Part shown: positions 8,656 to 17,552 of the stretch, one piece after another
Numbering within the stretch: position 1 is the stretch's first letter
How the letters are laid out: every line of letters begins with the position of its first letter
Source: Algoriphagus sp.
Lineage (GTDB): Bacteria; Bacteroidota; Bacteroidia; Cytophagales; Cyclobacteriaceae
Reading direction: 5' to 3'
Assembly: GCA_029945945.1 (NCBI GenBank)
Contig: JAQSDM010000011.1
Coordinates: 124,001-188,000, forward strand
DNA length: 64,000 bases
Position numbers and translations under genes: made by a program
The notes under the pieces: model-generated
The model's input: only the letters and a program-made list of their open reading frames with translations
Database searches by the model: none
Told to the model about the DNA's origin: nothing

Positions 8656-8688
8656 ACTTAACTATTGATATGTAGAGTTGAAAAATAA

Positions 8689-10947
8689 ATGGATTACCTC
8701 AAAAGCTTAAATCCCCAACAGCGAGAAGCTGTAGAACATACTGACGGACCGGTGATGATCATCGCAGGTGCAGGCTCGGGCAAAACCCGGGTACTTACCT
8801 ATCGCATTGCCCACCTCATCCATGCCAAAGGAGTCGACGCGTTTAATATTCTCTCGTTGACTTTTACAAATAAAGCAGCCGCCGAGATGAAGCATCGAAT
8901 CGAATCTTTGGCAGGACTCGATGCCCGAAATACCTGGATGGGAACTTTTCACTCGGTTTTTGCAAAAATCCTGCGTGTCGAAGCTCAGAAAATCGGCTAC
9001 CCTTCCAATTTCACTATCTACGATTCAGACGATTCGAAATCGCTCATCCGGACGCTGGTCAAAGAACTTCGTCTTGATGATAAAGTCTACAAACCCAGCG
9101 TAGTGCTTTCCCGGATTTCCGGAGCGAAAAACCGGCTGATTTCCTGGCAGACCTATCAGAACGACCCTTTTGTAAAAGCGGACGACGAGGCAGCCATGAA
9201 ACCAAGACTTGGCGAAATCTATCAACGCTATCAGGACCGACTTTTCAAAGCTGGCGCGATGGATTTTGATGATTTGCTCTTTAACACAAATGTGCTTTTC
9301 AGGGATCATCTCGATGTATTGAATAAATACCAGCATCGCTTCAAATACGTGATGGTGGATGAGTTTCAGGACACCAACCTTTCCCAGTACCTGATTACCA
9401 AAAAACTGGCAGCTACCCACCAAAATATCTGTGTAGTTGGAGACGACGCTCAAAGTATCTATGCTTTCCGTGGAGCGGATATTCAGAACATACTAAACTT
9501 CGAAAAAGATTATCCGGACCTGTTTGTTGTGAAGCTGGAGCAAAATTATCGCTCCACCAAAACCATTGTGGAAGCTGCAAATTCGATCATTGATAAGAAT
9601 AAAGCGCAGTTGAAAAAACTCGTTTGGACTTCCAATCCGGAAGGTGATCTGATCGAATTGATCAAAGCAACCTCGGATAATGAGGAAGGAAGAATCGTCG
9701 CTAACACGATTTTTGAAGAAAAAAACAACAAAAAACTCAACAACAGCGATTTCGCGATCCTCTATCGAACCAACTCTCAGTCGAGATCGATGGAAGAAGC
9801 CCTTCGTAAATTAAACCTGACTTACAAGATCGTCGGGGGACTTTCTTTCTATCAACGAAAGGAAATCAAAGACCTCATGGCCTACATGAGATTTACTGTG
9901 AATCCGGCAGATGAAGAAGCTTTTAAGCGAATCATCAACTATCCAAAGCGTGGAATTGGGGATACCTCGGTCGACAAAATCCTGGTGTCAGCCTATGAGC
10001 ACGACATTCCTCTCTGGGATGTAGTCAATAATGCCCACAGCTTTTTGGGTGGAAAAGCCGGAAACTCCGTCATTGATTTTTCGACGATGATCAAAGCTTT
10101 TCAAATCGAAGTGGAGAGAAAAGACGCTTTCGAAGCAGCTAGCAGCATCGCCAAACAAAGTGGTCTTTTGCGCGAACTCTATGAAGACAAAACCATCGAG
10201 GGACTCAACCGCTATGAAAACGTGCAGGAACTCCTGAACGCCATCAAGGAATACGTTGATAATCCGGAAAATCCGGAGAAAAGCCTGGGGGCATTTCTTC
10301 AGGAAATAGCCTTGTTGTCTGACAACGATCAGGACAAAGACAAAACTGACGCGATTACCCTGATGACGATTCACTCCTCCAAGGGATTGGAGTTTAAGCA
10401 GGTTTTTGTCGTAGGAATGGAGGAGGATTTATTTCCTTCTCAGATGATGATGCAAAGCCGGGAAGATCTCGAGGAAGAGCGACGCCTTTTCTATGTGGCG
10501 ACTACGCGGGCGATGGATAAATTATACCTGACCTATGCGCTCACTCGCTACCGATACGGACGATTGCTGAATTGCGAACCGAGCCGATTCCTCGAGGAAG
10601 TGGATCCGGCTTGTATCAAAGTGAACAAACGGATGACTTCACGCGAAATGCCCGGAGCTTTCAGAAGTGAAGGTTTGCCAGGAAGTTCCGGATTTATCGG
10701 AATCAAAAAGCAGCCTGAAACCCGAATGGCTACCACCATGAAACTCCATGATCCGGGACCTGATTTCAAGCCATCAAATACCAATAATCTGAAAGCCGAG
10801 CAGCTGGTGGAACATCCAAAATTTGGTTTTGGAAAAGTCCAAAAAATTGAAACAGAAGGACTTAACCGAAAAGCTACAATTCAATTTGAGCATTTTGGTG
10901 AGAAAACATTATTACTTAGCTTTGCAAAGCTCAGAATTATAGACTAA
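8689..10947 (+). CDS. UvrD/PcrA-type superfamily 1A DNA helicase
   Basis: A 752-residue 3'-to-5' helicase of DNA repair and replication. Motifs in order: Q motif near LNPQQREAV, Walker A GAGSGKT (27-33), motif Ia LTFTNKAAAEM, Walker B VDEFQDTN (about 223-230), GDDAQSIYAFRGA, LEQNYRS, then TIHSSKGLEF and VATTRAMDKLYL near the C-terminal core. The tail (KFGFGKVQKIETEG through LLLSFAKL) looks like the Tudor-like RNA-polymerase-contacting domain of PcrA/UvrD. Length is standard. uvrD and pcrA cannot be separated here, so no symbol is given. Confidence 0.95.
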   Translation: MDYLKSLNPQQREAVEHTDGPVMIIAGAGSGKTRVLTYRIAHLIHAKGVDAFNILSLTFTNKAAAEMKHRIESLAGLDARNTWMGTFHSVFAKILRVEAQKIGYPSNFTIYDSDDSKSLIRTLVKELRLDDKVYKPSVVLSRISGAKNRLISWQTYQNDPFVKADDEAAMKPRLGEIYQRYQDRLFKAGAMDFDDLLFNTNVLFRDHLDVLNKYQHRFKYVMVDEFQDTNLSQYLITKKLAATHQNICVVGDDAQSIYAFRGADIQNILNFEKDYPDLFVVKLEQNYRSTKTIVEAANSIIDKNKAQLKKLVWTSNPEGDLIELIKATSDNEEGRIVANTIFEEKNNKKLNNSDFAILYRTNSQSRSMEEALRKLNLTYKIVGGLSFYQRKEIKDLMAYMRFTVNPADEEAFKRIINYPKRGIGDTSVDKILVSAYEHDIPLWDVVNNAHSFLGGKAGNSVIDFSTMIKAFQIEVERKDAFEAASSIAKQSGLLRELYEDKTIEGLNRYENVQELLNAIKEYVDNPENPEKSLGAFLQEIALLSDNDQDKDKTDAITLMTIHSSKGLEFKQVFVVGMEEDLFPSQMMMQSREDLEEERRLFYVATTRAMDKLYLTYALTRYRYGRLLNCEPSRFLEEVDPACIKVNKRMTSREMPGAFRSEGLPGSSGFIGIKKQPETRMATTMKLHDPGPDFKPSNTNNLKAEQLVEHPKFGFGKVQKIETEGLNRKATIQFEHFGEKTLLLSFAKLRIID

Positions 10948-11012
10948 TCACCTGCCCCCTGCCTTTTGGTAATTTTTTTATTACCTTATACTGTGCAAAA
11001 ATGGGAGGCATT

Positions 11013-11687
11013 ATGGAGCACTTTGAACCTGACAAACAACGACTTATTTTGAAAGAATACGGCAAAAATATTCAACGCCTGGTGGATCATATCACGGCTA
11101 TTGAGGACCGCGAAAAGCGCACCCAAAGTGCCTACACCGTCATCGAGATCATCAAGCAACTGAATCCTAACATGAAGGCGGAGACAGATCAGAAGCTTTG
11201 GGATGACGTGTACATCATGTCTGATTTCAAGCTTGACATCGACGCTCCTTTTCCTATGCCTGAAAAAGAACTTCTGGGCAAAAGACCTCAGCCAATTGGC
11301 TATCCAAAAGGTGAAGTCAAATTCAAACACTACGGAAGAAACATCGAAAAGCTGATTGAGAAGGCGATCGAAATCGAAAATGATGAAGAGCAGGAAGCTG
11401 CAATTATTTTCATCGGTCAGCTGATGAGAAGTTTTCACTCCACCTGGAACAGAGAGAATTTTGACGATGGAATCATCCTGGACGATATCAAAACCCTTTC
11501 AAAAGGAAGACTTCACATCGATTTGGAAAAGGTCCGTGAAAACAGCCTCTTTGAATCAAACACAAGAAGAGATTTCAAAATCCCTCATATCGAGGAAGAG
11601 CACAGCAAAAAAAGCAACCGGAACAATCATATCAAACGTCGTCCAGGTGGCGGTGGGAGCCATATCAACAAAAAACGCAGAAATTAA
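11013..11687 (+). CDS. DUF4290 family protein
   Basis: About 224 residues. The ATG at 11013 is chosen over the in-frame ATG at 11001 because family members start close to this point (ME..., then LILKEYGKNIQ) and a GGGAGG lies a few bases in front. The body matches the Bacteroidota DUF4290 family (PF14123), whose function is unknown. The C-terminus is strongly basic and glycine-rich (KRRPGGGGSHINKKRRN), which suggests nucleic-acid binding; this is inference. The stop overlaps the murA start as TAATG, a translationally coupled arrangement. Confidence 0.85.
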   Translation: MEHFEPDKQRLILKEYGKNIQRLVDHITAIEDREKRTQSAYTVIEIIKQLNPNMKAETDQKLWDDVYIMSDFKLDIDAPFPMPEKELLGKRPQPIGYPKGEVKFKHYGRNIEKLIEKAIEIENDEEQEAAIIFIGQLMRSFHSTWNRENFDDGIILDDIKTLSKGRLHIDLEKVRENSLFESNTRRDFKIPHIEEEHSKKSNRNNHIKRRPGGGGSHINKKRRN

Positions 11688-12994
11688 TGGCATCATTCCG
11701 GGTCAAAGGAGGAATAAAGCTGAAAGGCGAAATCATTCCTCAGGGAGCAAAAAACGAAGCCCTTCAAATCCTCTGTGCAGTATTGCTTACTGCCGAGAAA
11801 GTCACAATCAATAAAGTCCCAAACATCCGAGACGTCAATAAACTCATCGAGTTGCTTGGCGATATGGGGGTAAAAGTGAATCAGAATGGCCCTGAATCTT
11901 ATACTTTTCAGGCAGATGATGTGAATCTGGACTACCTGGAGACAGAAGATTTCCTGAAAAAAGCATCCTCACTAAGAGGCTCCGTAATGATTCTAGGTCC
12001 GCTTTTGTCAAGATTCGGAACAGGCAAACTTTCTAAACCGGGAGGAGATAAAATTGGTCGAAGAAGAATGGATACGCACTTTTTTGGCTTCCAAAAGCTG
12101 GGCGCTGAGTTCCATTATGATTCCAAAAACGAGATCTTCCACATCGACGGCAAAAACCTGAAAGGTGCTTACATGCTACTCGATGAAGCATCCGTAACGG
12201 GAACAGCCAATATTATCATGGCGGCTGTGATGGCTGAAGGAAGAACCACCATTTATAACGCAGCTTGCGAACCCTATCTCCAGCAGCTTTGTGACATGCT
12301 CAATCGCATGGGGGCAAAAATCACCGGTGTAGGTTCAAATCTGCTTTACATCGATGGAGTAGAAAAGCTAGGAGGAACAGACCATACCATGCTTCCGGAT
12401 ATGATTGAGATTGGATCTTTCATTGGTCTCGCGGCCATGACCCAATCTGAAATCACCATCAAGGATTGTCAGATTCATCGTCTTGGAATCATCCCTGAGA
12501 CTTTCCGCAGGATGGGGATCAAACTGGAATTCAGAGGAGACGACATTTTCATACCTGCCCAAAAGCACTACGAAATTGAGACTTTCATCGATGGTTCTAT
12601 TCTTACTGTTGCCGATGCTATCTGGCCTGGATTTACTCCTGACTTGCTCAGCATCGTATTGGTGACCGCAACTCAGGCGAAAGGAACTGTACTCGTACAC
12701 CAGAAAATGTTTGAATCAAGGCTCTTTTTCGTCGATAAACTGATTGACATGGGTGCCCAAATCATCCTTTGTGATCCGCATCGTGCGACAGTGATTGGCC
12801 TTGACAGGAAATATCCGCTTCGAGGCATCAAAATGACTTCCCCCGATATTCGTGCGGGAGTGTCTCTTTTGATTGCTGCATTGTCTGCCAATGGAACATC
12901 CGTTATAGACAACATCGAACAAATTGACCGTGGCTACCAGTACATCGATCAGCGATTGAATGCGCTTGGTGCTGAAATCGAGCGCTTGCCATAA
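11687..12994 (+). CDS. murA: UDP-N-acetylglucosamine 1-carboxyvinyltransferase (Asp-type active site)
   Basis: Transfers enolpyruvate from PEP to UDP-GlcNAc, the first committed step of peptidoglycan synthesis; cytoplasmic. The length of 435 residues fits. The substrate loop is present (AKNEALQIL near 21-29). The active-site loop reads KPGGDKIGRRRMDTH, placing Asp121 (codon GAT at 12047-12049) where E. coli MurA has Cys115. Asp at this place is known from fosfomycin-insensitive MurA enzymes such as those of mycobacteria and Chlamydia. It is coupled to the DUF4290 gene by TAATG and closed by a clear terminator. Confidence 0.95.
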   Translation: MASFRVKGGIKLKGEIIPQGAKNEALQILCAVLLTAEKVTINKVPNIRDVNKLIELLGDMGVKVNQNGPESYTFQADDVNLDYLETEDFLKKASSLRGSVMILGPLLSRFGTGKLSKPGGDKIGRRRMDTHFFGFQKLGAEFHYDSKNEIFHIDGKNLKGAYMLLDEASVTGTANIIMAAVMAEGRTTIYNAACEPYLQQLCDMLNRMGAKITGVGSNLLYIDGVEKLGGTDHTMLPDMIEIGSFIGLAAMTQSEITIKDCQIHRLGIIPETFRRMGIKLEFRGDDIFIPAQKHYEIETFIDGSILTVADAIWPGFTPDLLSIVLVTATQAKGTVLVHQKMFESRLFFVDKLIDMGAQIILCDPHRATVIGLDRKYPLRGIKMTSPDIRAGVSLLIAALSANGTSVIDNIEQIDRGYQYIDQRLNALGAEIERLP

Positions 12995-12999
12995 TTTTT

Positions 13000-13028
13000 A
13001 AGGGAGCTTTTAAGGCTCCCTTCTTTTT
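13000..13028 (+). terminator. Rho-independent terminator after murA
   Basis: The stem aagggagc / gctccctt with a 7-base loop is followed by a T-rich run (ttctttttt). It starts 5 bases after the murA stop codon. Confidence 0.9.
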
Positions 13029-13052
13029 TAACCCATCAATTCCAAAAAAATC

Positions 13053-14027
13053 TTGGTTCAGGAAATTACAGCTCACAGGACACTGCCGGAAAATCTTCGG
13101 CCCGAAGACCTGTGGATGTTTAGTCCGGCTTTGAAAGCAACTTTTTACACACTTCTTCCTATCACCCTGAAAAATGTCGCCGTCCTACAGGACACGATCT
13201 TCCACCTGAAGGAAAGAAAGTTTTACGCCCATTACACGCATGTGAATTCCCTGGGATTCCTACCATTGGCTAAACGAGTTACTCATTGCGCGCTTAAATC
13301 CTGGAGAACAATCGATGATGGTATCTGGATCAAAGACGAGTGGAGCGCCAATTACTTCCATTGGATGACAGACTGCCTTCCTCGTCTATGGCTGGGTCTT
13401 CAGGAAGGGAAGTCCAACAAGGTGATTCTGATGGAATCCTTCAAGCATCTTTCCTATGTGACTCAATCTTTAGAGCTACTCGGTATTGAGCCTGTTTACT
13501 TTAAATCTGGCGAAAATCTTTTGGTAAAAAACCTCGTTTTGACCGGCAGAACTGCAAATTTTGCCAACTTCAACGAACCACTCACTCGTTTGACAAGAGA
13601 GAAACTGGCAATAAAATCAGTTGGATCCCAATTTCGGAAAGTATATGTCAGTCGAAAGCTGGCGCCGAAACGAAAAACCCATAACGAGCTGGAAGTGGAA
13701 CTTTTGGTCAGAAAAAAAGGCTATGAAATCGTTTACATGGAGAAAATGACCTTAAAGGAACAAATCAACCTGATGGCAGAAACCAAAATTCTGGTCTCCT
13801 TGCACGGTGCAGCTTTGACCAATATGACCTTTATGCAAGAAGGACTTACTGTCGTGGAACTTCGGAATCAAAATGACGACAAGTCCAATTGCTATTTTAA
13901 TCTCGCTTCTACATTGGGAATCAAGTATTTCTACACACTCAATAAGGGAGATCATAAAAACACCATTCTCACTGACTTTACGGTGGATTTGATTGCTTTG
14001 GAAAAAGTATTGGATGAGTTGAATTAA
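13053..14027 (+). CDS. GT61 (DUF563) family glycosyltransferase
   Basis: A 324-residue putative glycosyltransferase. Family features are NYFHWMTDCLPRL (about residues 103-115) and VSLHGAALTNMTFM (about 249-262), then VVELRN. Donor and acceptor are unknown; surface or capsular polysaccharide is a reasonable guess. The start is a TTG, the only canonical start between the upstream in-frame stop (13029-13031) and the family-like residues ITAHRTLPENL. An ATG at 13116 would cut these off. The murA terminator ends only about 24 bases before, leaving little room for a separate promoter, so either read-through or a promoter overlapping the terminator drives it. Confidence 0.8.
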   Translation: MVQEITAHRTLPENLRPEDLWMFSPALKATFYTLLPITLKNVAVLQDTIFHLKERKFYAHYTHVNSLGFLPLAKRVTHCALKSWRTIDDGIWIKDEWSANYFHWMTDCLPRLWLGLQEGKSNKVILMESFKHLSYVTQSLELLGIEPVYFKSGENLLVKNLVLTGRTANFANFNEPLTRLTREKLAIKSVGSQFRKVYVSRKLAPKRKTHNELEVELLVRKKGYEIVYMEKMTLKEQINLMAETKILVSLHGAALTNMTFMQEGLTVVELRNQNDDKSNCYFNLASTLGIKYFYTLNKGDHKNTILTDFTVDLIALEKVLDELN

Positions 14028-14297
14028 CTCAAAAGGACGATTGAAATTCTTTTGAATTCGCCAAAGGAATTAAAACTGAATTCTCAGACTTCCTTGAATT
14101 TCGAGTAAAGAAGAGTGTTTCAATCCTTTTTCGAAAAGCATTTAGTCCGACACCAAATTTTTCAAAGCATATCTCATAGAGAATATCGACTATTGGTATC
14201 TCACTTTGCGTATTTCGCGAAGTATATCTGGCTCAGCTTATCTCTTTTCCATTTTTTTGGTAACTTCTAAGCTCAAAGCTCAACCCAGTTTAACCCT

Positions 14298-16016
14298 ATG
14301 ACTAAGAAAAAACTCCGAAGCCAGGAATGGTACGGACGTACCGGAAAAGACGGATTTATCTACAGATCCTGGATGAAAAATCAGGGATTTCCTCACCACC
14401 TTTTTGAAGGAGATAAACCCGTCATAGGAATTTGCAATACCTGGTCTGAACTCACTCCCTGCAACGCTCACTTCCGAGATTTAGCGGAAGCTCTGAAGCG
14501 TGGAATCTGGGAAGCAGGCGGATTTCCGCTGGAATTTCCGGTCATGTCTCTCGGTGAATGCTCGATCAAACCCACCGCTATGCTGTTTCGAAATCTGGCA
14601 AGTATGGACGTGGAAGAAAGCATCCGGGCCAACCCGATGGATGGTGTGGTGCTGATGTGCGGTTGTGATAAAACCACTCCTTCCTTAGTAATGGGAGCTG
14701 CCTCAGTGGATATTCCTGCAATGGTACTTTCAGGCGGACCAATGCTGGTAGGAAGATTTAAAGGAAAAAAAATCGGCACCTCAGATATCTGGAGATTTGC
14801 CGAGGAATATAAATTAGGAAAACTCAGTCAGGAAGAATTCATCGAAGCGGAATCTGCCATGTCGCGTTCTGTAGGACATTGTGCACCAATGGGCACAGCC
14901 TCCACCATGGCAGGAATGGTCGAAGCGCTCGGTTTGTCTTTGCCGGATAATGCAACGATCCCGGCTGCAGATTCCAGAAGGAAAGTTCTGGCACACATGA
15001 CCGGAATTCGAATTGTTGAAATGGTAAAAGAAGACTTGAAAATGAGCCAAATTTTGACCCGAAAAGCCTTCGAAAACGCAATCATGGTCAATGCGGCTTT
15101 GGGTGGATCAACCAACTTTATCCTTCATCTCACCGCAATTGCCAAGCGAATCGGAGTGCCTTTGGATCTGGAGGATTTTGATCATTTCTCTTCGAAAATT
15201 CCACTTATCGCCAATGTGCAGCCTTCCGGAGAAAACTGGGTGGAAGATCTTTTTTATGCCGGCGGACTTCCTGCTGTCATGAAGGAAATTCAAAAATTCC
15301 TGAACACCGATGCTATCACAGCCAACGGCAAGACCATTGGCCAAAATATCGAAAAAGCAGAATGTTATGATCGCAATCTGATCGGAACAGTTGAAAATCC
15401 AATCAAACCGGAATCCGGAATCGCGGTACTTAAGGGCAATCTTTGCCCCAACGGAGCGGTTTTAAAACCATCCGCCGCCAGTCCGCATTTGCTCACCCAT
15501 ACAGGGAGAGCAGTAGTTTTTGAAAATATCGATGATTTCAAAGCCAGAATCGACAGCCCTGAACTGGACATTGACGAAACCTGTGTGATGGTCATGAAGA
15601 ATGTAGGTCCAAAAGGCTATCCCGGAATGCCGGAAGTTGGCAATATGGCTCTGCCCAAAAAGCTTCTCGAAGCTGGAGTTAAAGACATGATCCGGATCTC
15701 AGATGGAAGAATGAGCGGAACAGGTTATGGTACGGTCGTGCTTCACGTCTCACCCGAATCGGCCATCGGAGGACCTTTGGCTTTTGTCCAGAATGGTGAT
15801 ATGATTGCGCTTGATGTCCCCGCAAGATCTTTGAATTTGCTTATTTCTGATGAAGAAATGGAAGCCAGAAAAGCAGGTTTTAAACCACTGGTTCTTCCCT
15901 ATGAGAGAGGATATGTGAATTTGTTCCTGGACAAAGTCAATCAGGCGCACGAAGGAGTTGACTTTGATTTCCTACAGGGAAGTTCCGGTTCAGAAGTCAA
16001 ACGGGATTCTCATTAA
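14298..16016 (+). CDS. IlvD/Edd-family sugar-acid dehydratase (L-arabinonate dehydratase-like)
   Basis: A 572-residue [2Fe-2S] dehydratase that converts an aldonic acid to its 2-keto-3-deoxy acid. The opening LRSQEWYG and GICNTWSELTPCN track the L-arabinonate/pentonate dehydratase branch rather than IlvD itself. Putative cluster ligands are Cys55 (TPCN), Cys123 (CGCDKTTPS) and Cys195 (GHCAPMGTAST); the lysine of CDKTTPS is the conserved Mg-site region. C-terminal signatures RISDGRMSGTGYGTVV and HVSPESAIGGPLA are intact. It is followed on the same strand by an SDR and an acetoacetate-decarboxylase-like gene. Substrate is not determinable; arabinonate, fuconate, xylonate and gluconate are all possible. 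Cytoplasmic. Confidence 0.88.
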   Translation: MTKKKLRSQEWYGRTGKDGFIYRSWMKNQGFPHHLFEGDKPVIGICNTWSELTPCNAHFRDLAEALKRGIWEAGGFPLEFPVMSLGECSIKPTAMLFRNLASMDVEESIRANPMDGVVLMCGCDKTTPSLVMGAASVDIPAMVLSGGPMLVGRFKGKKIGTSDIWRFAEEYKLGKLSQEEFIEAESAMSRSVGHCAPMGTASTMAGMVEALGLSLPDNATIPAADSRRKVLAHMTGIRIVEMVKEDLKMSQILTRKAFENAIMVNAALGGSTNFILHLTAIAKRIGVPLDLEDFDHFSSKIPLIANVQPSGENWVEDLFYAGGLPAVMKEIQKFLNTDAITANGKTIGQNIEKAECYDRNLIGTVENPIKPESGIAVLKGNLCPNGAVLKPSAASPHLLTHTGRAVVFENIDDFKARIDSPELDIDETCVMVMKNVGPKGYPGMPEVGNMALPKKLLEAGVKDMIRISDGRMSGTGYGTVVLHVSPESAIGGPLAFVQNGDMIALDVPARSLNLLISDEEMEARKAGFKPLVLPYERGYVNLFLDKVNQAHEGVDFDFLQGSSGSEVKRDSH

Positions 16017-16029
16017 AAAGTAAATTAAA

Positions 16030-16073
16030 AACCCTCCAAGGATTCAGCGATACTTTTGGAACCTTGGAGGGTT
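16030..16073 (+). terminator. strong hairpin between dehydratase and SDR genes
   Basis: A perfect 12-bp stem (aaccctccaagg / ccttggagggtt) with a 20-base loop starts 13 bases after the dehydratase stop. No T-run follows immediately (the next is at about 16088-16097), so it may be a partial terminator, an attenuator or an mRNA stabiliser. Confidence 0.6.
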
Positions 16074-16114
16074 CATTAAATAGTCAGGTTTTTTTTTAAC
16101 ATGTAACCCCACCT

Positions 16115-16876
16115 ATGAAAACTCAAAAAGTTGCCATCGTCACCGGAGCCGGTCAGGGAATCGGCTTGGAGATCGCCCGTAAACTAGTGGAAGAGGGCAC
16201 TCATATTATCCTGAATGACCTCGAAAAAAGTCTGACAGAGGAAGCAGTTGCTTCACTGAGTAGAATTGGAAAATCCTCTGTTCTGGGTTGCTCGGGAGAT
16301 TCTTCCTCAGAGGAAGTAATCTCAGAATTGATCGACTTGGCACTCAGAAATTTTGGTCGTATAGATCAGCTTGTAGCCAATGCGGGAATCACACTTTTCG
16401 GCAGCTTTTTGGAATACAGCCGAGACGATTTCTTTGAAGTTACGCGGGTCAATCAGGCAGGCACTTTCTTCCTGACGCAGGCAGTCGCACAAGTGATGAA
16501 AAATCAGAAATCCGGAGGAGCCATACTTATGACTTCTTCCGTGACGGCCCACCAAAGTCATGCAAACCTTGCCGCCTATGCCATGAGTAAAGCCGCTATC
16601 GAAATGCTTGCCAAAAATCTGGTGCTGGAATTGGCACCTTTGGGAATCCGAATCAACACCATCGCTCCCGGTGCCACCCTCACTGAACGTACCGCTGCTG
16701 ATCCGGATTATGCAAAAACCTGGGCAAAACTAACCCCTCTTGGAAAACCGGCAGCTGTGAATCAGATCGCAGACGCAGCAGTTTTCTTGCTTTCAGACGC
16801 AGCAAGCCATATTACAGGCCAAACATTGATAGTTGATGGAGGTTGGACCAGCATAAGCCCATCACCTTATGCCTGA
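16115..16876 (+). CDS. SDR-family oxidoreductase
   Basis: A 253-residue classical short-chain dehydrogenase. It has the cofactor loop TGAGQGIG (10-17), Asp35 at the end of the second strand (favours NAD(H)), NAG (89-91), catalytic Ser141 or Ser142, Tyr155 and Lys159 (YAMSK), and the C-terminal HITGQTLIVDGGW. The substrate is unknown; the preceding sugar-acid dehydratase suggests a sugar-acid or keto-acid step. Its 3' end overlaps the next gene by 8 bases. Confidence 0.88.
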   Translation: MKTQKVAIVTGAGQGIGLEIARKLVEEGTHIILNDLEKSLTEEAVASLSRIGKSSVLGCSGDSSSEEVISELIDLALRNFGRIDQLVANAGITLFGSFLEYSRDDFFEVTRVNQAGTFFLTQAVAQVMKNQKSGGAILMTSSVTAHQSHANLAAYAMSKAAIEMLAKNLVLELAPLGIRINTIAPGATLTERTAADPDYAKTWAKLTPLGKPAAVNQIADAAVFLLSDAASHITGQTLIVDGGWTSISPSPYA

Positions 16877-17552
16877 AAATCATGAGATCGACTTCTCAAA
16901 TGTGAAATTTTACCATCAAGCTCCTGCTCCCTGGGAGCTTCATGGTGAAGGAATCATTTTGGTATACAAGTTTTCTAAGGAATGGGTCGAAAATCACGGG
17001 CACCTTCCTAACTATCTCAAAGGAAAATTCAGGGGAGGACTGGGTTATGTGATGCTGGTGAATTATGAAAAATCCCCGGTTGGTCCGTATCATGAGCTCT
17101 TGATTATTCCGGGGAAATTCAGAAAATCCCGCAAACAAGCCATCACAAAGATTTATGTAGATTCGCCAGCGAGCACTCAAAACGGTCGTGCCAATTGGGG
17201 AATTCCCAAACAAACGCTTCCTTTTGAATGGGAGAAAAATGGCTCAAAAGACCTGATCCGGATCAAAGACGGGAATAAAACGGTTTTCTCTTGCGATGTG
17301 AAAGCCTGGGGAATTCCTATTCCAACCTCAACTTCCCTTTTCCCAATTGATCTGGACCAAACCTGGAATAAGGTCCATTTTCTCACCAAACCATCCGGAA
17401 GCGGAAGAGCCAAGCTAGCCAAAATCGAAAATATGGTGGTTGATCCTGATTACTTTCCTGATATCAGCAAGTTGAGACCACTCCTTGCTGTGAAGATCAA
17501 TCCTTTCCACATTACTTTCCCAGAACCCTTGTATGGGGACAAATTGGTTTAA
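16869..17552 (+). CDS. acetoacetate decarboxylase-like (ADCSF) protein
   Basis: A 227-residue member of the acetoacetate decarboxylase superfamily (PF06314). Family features are the middle block SPVGPYHELLIIPGKF and the strand YVDSPASTQNGRANWGIPKQ. Lys114 in GIPKQ aligns with the Schiff-base Lys115 of Clostridium acetobutylicum ADC (YPKK), whereas the neighbouring second Lys is Gln115. Superfamily members include decarboxylases, aldolase-dehydratases and hydratases, so the reaction is open. It overlaps the SDR before it by 8 bases and the SDR after it by 20 bases, so the three are co-translated. Confidence 0.8.
   Translation: MPENHEIDFSNVKFYHQAPAPWELHGEGIILVYKFSKEWVENHGHLPNYLKGKFRGGLGYVMLVNYEKSPVGPYHELLIIPGKFRKSRKQAITKIYVDSPASTQNGRANWGIPKQTLPFEWEKNGSKDLIRIKDGNKTVFSCDVKAWGIPIPTSTSLFPIDLDQTWNKVHFLTKPSGSGRAKLAKIENMVVDPDYFPDISKLRPLLAVKINPFHITFPEPLYGDKLV

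Noticed and set aside
10986..11438. Open frame antisense to the DUF4290 gene
   Set aside because: Phe-rich composition and full overlap with a conserved family gene indicate a shadow frame.
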